Below are positions 33,901 to 42,198 of a stretch of DNA of 64,000 nucleotides, piece after piece. The DNA lies in contig NC_014962.1 of assembly GCF_000186345.1 (NCBI RefSeq), positions 3,128,450 to 3,192,449 on the forward strand. The letters are read 5' to 3'. The translations under genes and the position numbers were made by a program. The stretch's first letter is position 1, and each line of letters begins with the position of its first letter. Below the pieces are notes generated by a model. It did not search any database and had not been told where the DNA came from. It worked only from the letters and a program-made list of their open reading frames with translations. Source of the DNA: Isosphaera pallida ATCC 43644 (GTDB taxonomy: Bacteria > Planctomycetota > Planctomycetia > Isosphaerales > Isosphaeraceae).

Positions 33901-36900
33901 AAACCCAGGCTGGAATGTCCGAGAGCTAACGTTGCTTCAATGGGGCCGCGTCGTTGAGGACGCGGAAACGGAAGCCGCTTGGCAAGCCGCCTCAAAAGCT
34001 CGAAGCTTCAATGGGGCCGCGTCGTTGAGGACGCGGAAACGACCACGGTACCGGAAACTACATGACATTTCCGACCGCGCTTCAATGGGGCCGCGTCGTT
34101 GAGGACGCGGAAACCGCAAGCTGACCACTCAGAACCCCAGAGCCAACCCGGCTTCAATGGGGCCGCGTCGTTGAGGACGCGGAAACTGATCGCCATTGAC
34201 ATGGACGTTCGCCTTTCGCCTGCTTCAATGGGGCCGCGTCGTTGAGGACGCGGAAACCTTCGACGCACTCTCTTTTTTGAGCCCCTTTGGTTGCTTCAAT
34301 GGGGCCGCGTCGTTGAGGACGCGGAAACCCATGAACCAATGAGAATGGTTCATGGCGGTCTCGGGCTTCAATGGGGCCGCGTCGTTGAGGACGCGGAAAC
34401 GCGAAGGTGAAGCCCAACCCCAAGTTCAGGCCCAAGTTGCTTCAATGGGGCCGCGTCGTTGAGGACGCGGAAACCAGCCGCTTCCCGGCCCTTCAGGCAT
34501 GATCTTCTATTGCTTCAATGGGGCCGCGTCGTTGAGGACGCGGAAACGAGCCGCTACGCGAGCCACCTCCCCCTCATTTGACGCTTCAATGGGGCCGCGT
34601 CGTTGAGGACGCGGAAACTTCGACAGTGATTCGATAGCTCATGCCGGTTTCAGGGCTTCAATGGGGCCGCGTCGTTGAGGACGCGGAAACTGCGGACGAG
34701 CGTGTCTACGCCCTTGGCATTCCCGGCTTCAATGGGGCCGCGTCGTTGAGGACGCGGAAACTGAGAGAAACTCCGCGGCGTCTCAGAACACCCTTTGCTT
34801 CAATGGGGCCGCGTCGTTGAGGACGCGGAAACGAAGCGTGTTCTCATTTTTCTTCTGCTCTTGAGGCGAGCTTCAATGGGGCCGCGTCGTTGAGGACGCG
34901 GAAACTCGACTGGCGAGCTGCGTTGAGGCGGCGTGCACAGACAGCTTCAATGGGGCCGCGTCGTTGAGGACGCGGAAACCACCACGCGCTTTGGTTCCTG
35001 CCATGACCAAGTTCAAGCTTCAATGGGGCCGCGTCGTTGAGGACGCGGAAACTGCGAATGGTCGATGGCGAGTTTCGCCTGTTTCAACGGCTTCAATGGG
35101 GCCGCGTCGTTGAGGACGCGGAAACGAACCACCTGAGACTTTTCTCGGGTCGCCGTTGGATTGGGCTTCAATGGGGCCGCGTCGTTGAGGACGCGGAAAC
35201 CCTCAATCACGTGTCGAACCGATTCGCCTCGTCGGTGCTTCAATGGGGCCGCGTCGTTGAGGACGCGGAAACAAGCGGGGGTCAGAAAAGAAGAGGCCAA
35301 GTCGCACGCTTCAATGGGGCCGCGTCGTTGAGGACGCGGAAACACCAGATGGCAGCGAATCAAAATCCATCTGAAAATGCTTCAATGGGGCCGCGTCGTT
35401 GAGGACGCGGAAACGTTGGAGTTTCGATCTCGTTGTTCGAGATCATGCATGCTTCAATGGGGCCGCGTCGTTGAGGACGCGGAAACGCCAGAAGGTCGAG
35501 CCAAAAGACGATTCGCTTCCCGGCTTCAATGGGGCCGCGTCGTTGAGGACGCGGAAACAAATGTCGATCGATCGGCTCGACGTCCGGGGTCACGCTTCAA
35601 TGGGGCCGCGTCGTTGAGGACGCGGAAACTGGCGGCGTTCGGGGAATCCTGGGGACGGTATCCGAAGCTTCAATGGGGCCGCGTCGTTGAGGACGCGGAA
35701 ACGATCGGTGGCTGAGAACCCGAGAGTCCTCGCCGCCGCTTCAATGGGGCCGCGTCGTTGAGGACGCGGAAACGAGAATCGACCGAAGCCATTAAGTTGA
35801 AGGCCAAACCGGCTTCAATGGGGCCGCGTCGTTGAGGACGCGGAAACGCTCTTTGAGGGCATTGAGAGGGCGTCATGGCGCGGGCTTCAATGGGGCCGCG
35901 TCGTTGAGGACGCGGAAACCCCGCCAGACGTTCCCGAACGTCTGGCGAGCTCCACGGCTTCAATGGGGCCGCGTCGTTGAGGACGCGGAAACGATCGTTG
36001 GGATCGTAATATTCAGGGCGATGAATAAGCTTCAATGGGGCCGCGTCGTTGAGGACGCGGAAACATTTTTTCCTCGTGTATTTTTTCCGCCTTAAGAAGA
36101 AGCTTCAATGGGGCCGCGTCGTTGAGGACGCGGAAACTTCCGCGTGAACACTAATGGGAACCTTGCTTTGATAGCTTCAATGGGGCCGCGTCGTTGAGGA
36201 CGCGGAAACGCCTTGAGGCGGAACGTTGCTGAGGCGCCCAGCGCCGCTTCAATGGGGCCGCGTCGTTGAGGACGCGGAAACATTCGAAGCCAATTCGAAG
36301 CCAATTCGCTTCAATGGGGCCGCGTCGTTGAGGACGCGGAAACCCGACTTCTCCACGACATGCGCCTTGGTTCATGAAGCTTCAATGGGGCCGCGTCGTT
36401 GAGGACGCGGAAACGCTCATGGATGACCGGGACGACTTGCGCCGCGAGATGGCTTCAATGGGGCCGCGTCGTTGAGGACGCGGAAACACCCACCTTTTGA
36501 TGGGCCTGATCAGCTACGCCTATGGGCTTCAATGGGGCCGCGTCGTTGAGGACGCGGAAACAGCATCAACGATTCAGAATGTGATACGGCAGCACGGCTT
36601 CAATGGGGCCGCGTCGTTGAGGACGCGGAAACCCGCATCGTAAATCGAAACAGTTGCTCATGATTCAGGCTTCAATGGGGCCGCGTCGTTGAGGACGCGG
36701 AAACCGCCAGAGAAGAACGTATCCAAAATTTTTGAGGCGCGCTTCAATGGGGCCGCGTCGTTGAGGACGCGGAAACAGCCTGAACGGATCTTCTCCATCA
36801 TAACGGGGACAGGCTTCAATGGGGCCGCGTCGTTGAGGACGCGGAAACATCGCTTTGGCGGCTGTCACAACAACATCTCTCCAGTGCTTCAATGGGGCCG

Positions 36901-39012
36901 CGTCGTTGAGGACGCGGAAACGAAAGGGCTTTCGGTTGCGTCGGGTCACCTGGACCGGCTTCAATGGGGCCGCGTCGTTGAGGACGCGGAAACGCCAAGG
37001 ATCTGCATCTGCCCATCTTCGCCCTGTCCGCTTCAATGGGGCCGCGTCGTTGAGGACGCGGAAACATCTTCGACGCCGTGATCGCCCCGTCCGCAATCTT
37101 GCTTCAATGGGGCCGCGTCGTTGAGGACGCGGAAACTCGGCTGGTGCGGGCGAGCCTGACGCCGTGTTTGTCGGCTTCAATGGGGCCGCGTCGTTGAGGA
37201 CGCGGAAACCAAGCAACGGCCGCTTCGATCTCATCAATACTGAAGCTTCAATGGGGCCGCGTCGTTGAGGACGCGGAAACGGTCCAACTGCCGAACGTCA
37301 TGCGAGCCATCTCATGCTTCAATGGGGCCGCGTCGTTGAGGACGCGGAAACTTGGGAGTCCTTATGGGACTCCTATTGAGGAGCCACAAAGCTTCAATGG
37401 GGCCGCGTCGTTGAGGACGCGGAAACTCACAACTTGCGCGACTTGATTAATGATGGCGAAGTGGCTTCAATGGGGCCGCGTCGTTGAGGACGCGGAAACG
37501 CGGCACAGCAGGGCAACCAATCGATTTCTGGGGGCGCTTCAATGGGGCCGCGTCGTTGAGGACGCGGAAACTTGACGCGGATTGGGTCCAAGCTCGATCG
37601 GACAGCGCTTCAATGGGGCCGCGTCGTTGAGGACGCGGAAACTGCCCCCCTCGCAGACCCCAGTACAGGACGACTCGGCTTCAATGGGGCCGCGTCGTTG
37701 AGGACGCGGAAACCGCTCATCTTCTGACCCGAGAGACGCAAGTGATGTTCGCTTCAATGGGGCCGCGTCGTTGAGGACGCGGAAACTCACGGGAAAGAGG
37801 GGGGTTACCTATGACATCCCCGTGCTTCAATGGGGCCGCGTCGTTGAGGACGCGGAAACTCCCAATATTATGAGTTCAGTCAGAGATGGATTCTTGCTTC
37901 AATGGGGCCGCGTCGTTGAGGACGCGGAAACGATTGGAGTCGATCGGAACGTCACCCGCGTTGATTGGCTTCAATGGGGCCGCGTCGTTGAGGACGCGGA
38001 AACCCCAAACAGGGAGTTTGTGAATCACGAACCCTGACCCAGCTTCAATGGGGCCGCGTCGTTGAGGACGCGGAAACGTCAAGTCGATGCAGAGTGCCGA
38101 GATTTTGACTCCCGCTTCAATGGGGCCGCGTCGTTGAGGACGCGGAAACTTCCGCGTGTCGGGAACGTTTGATCCCGCCAAGTTGGGCTTCAATGGGGCC
38201 GCGTCGTTGAGGACGCGGAAACCCGAAAAACGGGTCGATTTCCGATTACCTGAACCTGCTTCAATGGGGCCGCGTCGTTGAGGACGCGGAAACGCCACAA
38301 AGACGAGAACGCGATCACAGCCGACTTCGAGCTTCAATGGGGCCGCGTCGTTGAGGACGCGGAAACTTCCCAAAACCCGCGCATCGACTGTGGGGAGCGC
38401 TTCAATGGGGCCGCGTCGTTGAGGACGCGGAAACCATCGCTCAACGAGATGGGGGGCGGACCCGGACGAGCTTCAATGGGGCCGCGTCGTTGAGGACGCG
38501 GAAACGAGATGGCGGACCCCAGAAGTCCGTCCGGTCTGTGGCTTCAATGGGGCCGCGTCGTTGAGGACGCGGAAACCGCCTTCGCGTCGCCAACTACTTG
38601 GAGACGGAGACGGGCTTCAATGGGGCCGCGTCGTTGAGGACGCGGAAACCCGTCTCGCCAACAATGAAACCCAATCGGTCGGTAGCTTCAATGGGGCCGC
38701 GTCGTTGAGGACGCGGAAACTACGCCGCCAACAACGCCAACAACGCCAACAACAGTGCTTCAATGGGGCCGCGTCGTTGAGGACGCGGAAACGAGCTTGG
38801 CGCAAATCGAAGCCAATTTGCGAGTCCTCTGCTTCAATGGGGCCGCGTCGTTGAGGACGCGGAAACTTCACGATCCCGATCCGGCCGGCATCATCCCGCA
38901 CGTGGCTTCAATGGGGCCGCGTCGTTGAGGACGCGGAAACCATGAGCAGATGGCGGCGGGTTCGGGTTCGTCTTTGGCTTCAATGGGGCCGCGTCGTTGA
39001 GGACGCGGAAAC
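12940..39012 (-). CRISPR. Giant CRISPR array, about 361 repeats and 360 spacers
   Basis: A 36-bp repeat recurs every 62-77 bp (mean 72.3) without interruption. On + it begins GCTTCAATGGGG and ends GCGGAAAC, with stem CCGCGTC/GACGCGG around loop GTTGAG. On the - strand it begins GTTTCC and ends ATTGAAGC, close to the canonical ATTGAAA(C/G) handle. A hand count of repeat starts gives 361. The copy at 12940-12975 keeps only its right 21 bases. Apart from it only two variants were seen: C to T at 13675 and G to A at 28608. Spacers are mostly 35-38 nt (extremes 26 at 36282 and 41 at 16593). The - strand reading, leader at right, is supported by handle sequence, the degenerate end at left, fixed versus variable spacer ends, and inferred PAMs. 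No cas genes are present in the window. Confidence 0.98.
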
Positions 39013-39300
39013 CGCACTCTCCTAAGTCCTTATACTACAAAGCTTCCTGAACGAATTTGCGAGAGGTGGAGCGATTTCAAGTAAGTGGGAATATGGAAGC
39101 CAGGGTCGAATTTTGAAAGACATTGCCTCACCAGGAGTTACAGCTTGCGAGCGGTCCCTCAGGTTGATTTGCCATCGAACCGCTCGCAAGTAAGTGCGGT
39201 GACAAAAGTCCAGTCAGCTTCGAGAGGCGAGGGGGCTGGACTAATTTGAGACCGGATTGTCAAAAACCTAGCTATCAAGAAGTAAGACATGGGCCAGAAT
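39013..39300 (-). promoter_or_regulatory. Probable leader of the giant array, with two hairpins
   Basis: This segment directly follows the last intact repeat and has no ORF. Next to the array it is AT-richer than the surroundings; read on - it contains TTTGTAGTATAAGGACTTAG, with a possible -10 element (TAGTAT or TATAAG) about 20-30 bases from the first repeat, but no convincing -35. Two dyads follow: CTTGCGAGCGGT at 39144-39155 with ACCGCTCGCAAG at 39179-39190 (perfect 12 bp, 23-base loop), and GTCCAG at 39208-39213 with CTGGAC at 39236-39241. These could be an upstream terminator, an integration-host-factor-like bend site or a processing signal. Leader assignment follows from array orientation and is an inference. 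Confidence 0.5.
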
Positions 39301-39361
39301 CAAGCAACGCTCGAAACGAGCCACCTTAAGAAAGTAGATGACCGCTGCAATCAGGTCAAGC

Positions 39362-39540
39362 GCATCACCGATCCCCAGTGTCTCCATGAGGAGACGACTT
39401 TGAGCGCGCAGTGAACGTTCGAAGGATCGTGAAGCATCACCGATCCCCAGTGTCTCCATAAGGAGACGACGCTCAATCCGCCATATGACTCTGATGAGGG
39501 CAAGCGGATCACCGATTGCCGCTTCTGAGTCCGCCTTTCG
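39362..39540 (-). CRISPR. Relic CRISPR-like repeats, family A
   Basis: Two 37-bp copies at 39362-39398 and 39434-39470 differ by one base in the loop. They begin GCATCACCGATCCCC and contain the stem GTCTCC/GGAGAC followed by GAC. A third, decayed copy starts at 39506 (GGATCACCGATTGCC). The period is exactly 72 bp, with 35-bp unique sequences between. The stem sits near the right end, the same polarity as the main repeat. No gene is associated. Confidence 0.6.
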
Positions 39541-39631
39541 TTGCAGGCCCGACGAACAATCGTTTGGTCTTTGCGTGGTTTGGGTCCTTGAGGAAGGATA
39601 GGAAACCTAAGCCGTCTCAAGGGAACAGTCT

Positions 39632-40100
39632 GGGGATCAACTGCTCGCCTCTCTCTTGGCGCGGTGAGTTCTAGCCCGAGATCAAACCCACCAATGTTGG
39701 TGTAGGGGATCAACTGCTCGCCTCTCTCTTGGCGCGGTGAGTTGTCCATCAGGCCAGCAATCGTCGTGAGGCGATGGAGGTATCAGCGGCTCGTCTCCCT
39801 CTTGGCGCGGTGAGTTGGCGTAGACGGCATGAGTTGCGTGTCACAGGATGGGGACTAGTCGCTCGGTTCCCTTTTGAACACCAACCCCTTCCTTACGAAA
39901 GACCACACAAAGGTCATCGTATCGTTCAGTCGCTCGGTCATCTTTTGGGGGTGAGTTTCCAGAGGGACTTCGTTCCAAGACCTTTTGAGGCACGTATTTG
40001 GTGCCTCGGTCACCTCTCGAAGGGAGGTTTCCAGAGGAGCTTGGGCTTGGACATGAGGTTAGCTCGCCGCTTGGTCACCTTTTGAAGGTGAGTTTCTGGG
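39632..40100 (-). CRISPR. Decaying repeat series, family B (about 7 copies)
   Basis: Identical 39-bp copies at 39632-39670 and 39705-39743 (GGGGATCAACTGCTCGCC ... GGCGCGGTGAGTT) are followed by a diverged copy at 39778-39816. Progressively altered copies follow near 39850, 39921, 39993 and 40058, sharing TCGCTCGGTCA(C/T)C and GTGAGTTT. Successive periods are 73, 73, 72, 71, 72 and about 65 bp. The last copy has a clean stem, TCACCTT at 40075-40081 with AAGGTGA at 40085-40091. Regular period with diverging repeats and unrelated intervening sequence is what a mutating, no longer maintained CRISPR array would leave. Confidence 0.55.
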
Positions 40101-40150
40101 AAGGCGCGATGAGGGGGGGGCCGTCCCTTCAATCGCATCGTGCCCGCAAT

Positions 40151-40415
40151 CGACAACGCCAGCGGCACCTAGCCCCTGCCCGTGTGTCCAACCACGAGTT
40201 GGGCGAGGTTGAGCGAGTCACTCCGACCGCCGACACCGCCAGCTCGCATTCCACAGGGTTGCGCGACACCCAGCACGGCTCGTAGCCGCTTGGGCGTGGT
40301 CGGCCGACACCGCCAGCTCGCATTCCACAGGGTTGCGCGGGCGACGAGTAGACGTCAACCGAATGGTTCTCCGACCGCCGACCGTCAGCCAGCTTCTACA
40401 AATTGTTCTGAAGTT
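40151..40415 (-). CRISPR. Relic CRISPR-like repeats, family C
   Basis: Exact 37-bp copies at 40229-40265 and 40303-40339 (GCCGACACCGCCAGCTCGC ... ACAGGGTTGCGCG) have period 74 bp and a 37-bp intervening sequence. Decayed copies start near 40151 (CGACAACGCCAGCGGCACC) and at 40379 (CGACCGTCAGCCAGCTT), the latter again exactly 74 bp on. A 4-bp stem CGCA/TGCG lies towards the right end. The series ends just before the stop of the FAD-dependent oxidoreductase gene. Confidence 0.55.
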
Positions 40416-40438
40416 CTTATATACAAATAAGTTGCTTG

Positions 40439-42076
40439 TCAATCCCATTCCAACACTTGACCGTCGGCCAGCAGGCGGGCGCGGAGGTCGGCGTAAGGCA
40501 CTTTCTGGATGGCGTTGGAGCCATCGATCGCCAGACAGGCCGCGGTGGCAGCTGATTGTCCGAGGACCATGAAGACGGGCTCCATACGGATCGACCCATA
40601 AGCGATGTGCGAAGCGGAAAGTGCGACGGGGACCCCGAGATTGACGCAGTCCTCCGCTTTGGGAACAATCGCGCCGAAGGAGATTGGGTAAGGTTTGACA
40701 GGAACCTGGACATCACCTTCGTTGAACACGGTTCGATTGACCGCCACGTAACGCTGGACGTTGTGGGAGTCCATGTTGTAGGCTCCCATGCCCACGGAGT
40801 CGGTTGCTTTGAGGGTTCCGCGACAGTGGTGTTCTGTCATGACGGTTTGGCCGATCATGCGACGCGCCTCGCGTACATACAGCTGATGAGGCCAGTGATC
40901 ATTGTCCACAAACTCATCCTTGGAGAGTCCCCAGCGTGCGACCCGCTTGCGTACCGATTCCGGGACGCGGGGATCGTTGGCGAGGAACCACATCATCCCC
41001 ATCTGATAGTCGCGGTGATCCTGAATGATCCGGGCGCGGGTTGCATCGTCACCTTCGGGGTAGTCGTAATTCATGCCGATGTTGTCCGACGAAAACGCCC
41101 CATGATTGTTGGTATCGGTCTTGCGATTGGGCATTGGGGTCGAAAGGTTGATGACGTCGAATTGACCTGCCAGAAGATAGCGCAGCAACAACTCGTAACG
41201 CAAGGGGTCGTAGCGCTCGGGCTTGGACCAGGCGACCTTGTTGTCCGGGTCGTCGGTCATGCAGAGGCGGAAGTTGTACGCCTGAACTCGCTTATCGCCC
41301 TGCCCGTGTTCACCCGGAGGGCCGGCGTGGACCCCGGGCAAAAGTCCGCTGGCCGGGTCGCCGGGCACCACGTAGGGATCGACCGGACGGAGAAACTGAT
41401 GCTTGGTTGAACCAAGCTGGACCCCGTTGAGCGTCTCGCCGTACACCGCGTTGCCCTCGCGGCCCACCTGATAAGGGACCCCAGCGGCTGCCATCAGGTC
41501 GCCCTCATAGGTGCAATCCAAATACATCGCGCCGAGGTATTCCCGCCCGTCCAACGTGCGCAACGAAACAATCCGCCCTCCCTCGGTGCGTACTCCCTGA
41601 CCGGAAGTGCGATCGAGGCGAGCGTTGAAGATGACATTGACATTCGATTGTTTTAGCATATCACGAAAAACTTGTTCTGCCACATGAGGTTCGAAGGTCC
41701 ACATTTCCCCTTCTGCGGCGTCGGATCGGCGTTGCTCTTGGTAGGATTCGCGGGTCTGGCGGGTCCAGGATTCGGGGCGAGCGTAGTGGTCTCCGATGCG
41801 TCGGTAAAACTCGCGGGCGATGCCGCCGATAGCCCGCTTGTTGCCGATGTCGGTTGCTCCCAACCCACCGGAGGTCATGCCGCCGACATGGCGTCCGGGT
41901 TCCAGAAGGATGACCGTCTTGCCCATCCGGCGCGCCTGAACCGCCGCGGTCACTCCTGCCGACGTCGCGCCGTAGATGACCAGGTCCGCACGCTCCGGCT
42001 CCACTGTCGCGGCTTGGGAATCCGGCACCGTCGCCACTCCAACCATGACTCCAATAACAAACGTAAAATTGATCAT
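40439..42076 (-). CDS. Secreted FAD-dependent oxidoreductase (FAD_oxidored family)
   Basis: A 545-residue protein with a signal peptide (MINFTFVIGVMVGVATVPDS, cleavage near AAT). The dinucleotide-binding segment ADLVIYGATSAGVTAAVQAR starts near residue 30, in which GxTSAG replaces the usual GxGxxG, as is common in this family. Typical landmarks follow: GRHVGGMTSGGLGATD, YLDCTYEGDLMAAAGVPY, and near the C-terminus HIAYGSIRMEPVFMVLGQSAATAACLA. The family is abundant in planctomycete genomes, often near sulfatases and glycosidases, and presumably oxidises sugars or polysaccharide fragments in the periplasm. The substrate is unknown. The ATG at 42076 begins a plausible signal sequence. It is a single gene on the - strand, between the relic repeats and the dipeptidase. 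Confidence 0.85.
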   Translation of the reverse strand: MINFTFVIGVMVGVATVPDSQAATVEPERADLVIYGATSAGVTAAVQARRMGKTVILLEPGRHVGGMTSGGLGATDIGNKRAIGGIAREFYRRIGDHYARPESWTRQTRESYQEQRRSDAAEGEMWTFEPHVAEQVFRDMLKQSNVNVIFNARLDRTSGQGVRTEGGRIVSLRTLDGREYLGAMYLDCTYEGDLMAAAGVPYQVGREGNAVYGETLNGVQLGSTKHQFLRPVDPYVVPGDPASGLLPGVHAGPPGEHGQGDKRVQAYNFRLCMTDDPDNKVAWSKPERYDPLRYELLLRYLLAGQFDVINLSTPMPNRKTDTNNHGAFSSDNIGMNYDYPEGDDATRARIIQDHRDYQMGMMWFLANDPRVPESVRKRVARWGLSKDEFVDNDHWPHQLYVREARRMIGQTVMTEHHCRGTLKATDSVGMGAYNMDSHNVQRYVAVNRTVFNEGDVQVPVKPYPISFGAIVPKAEDCVNLGVPVALSASHIAYGSIRMEPVFMVLGQSAATAACLAIDGSNAIQKVPYADLRARLLADGQVLEWD

Positions 42077-42198
42077 GAGTTTTCTCTCTAACCTGAGGTG
42101 AGGTTTCCTGTGGGGGGGTGGCGACAGAGTTGGCTTGGGTTGGTTTTCCCGACGGGGTTGGTTTGGATGGGAGGGAGGATGGTGTTGGAGCGTTGCGG

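Noticed and set aside
12960-38901. Many ORFs of 60-265 codons on both strands across the array, with recurring peptides FNGAASLRTRK, LQWGRVVEDAET, FRVLNDAAPLK and FPRPQRRGPIEA
   Set aside because: They are the 36-bp repeat translated in stop-free frames; with 36-nt spacers the unit is a multiple of three, so frames persist by accident. They are not proteins.
39774-40430. ORFs of 60-103 codons in the right flank of the array
   Set aside because: They are made of the decayed 72-74 bp repeat units and show no domain or start signal.
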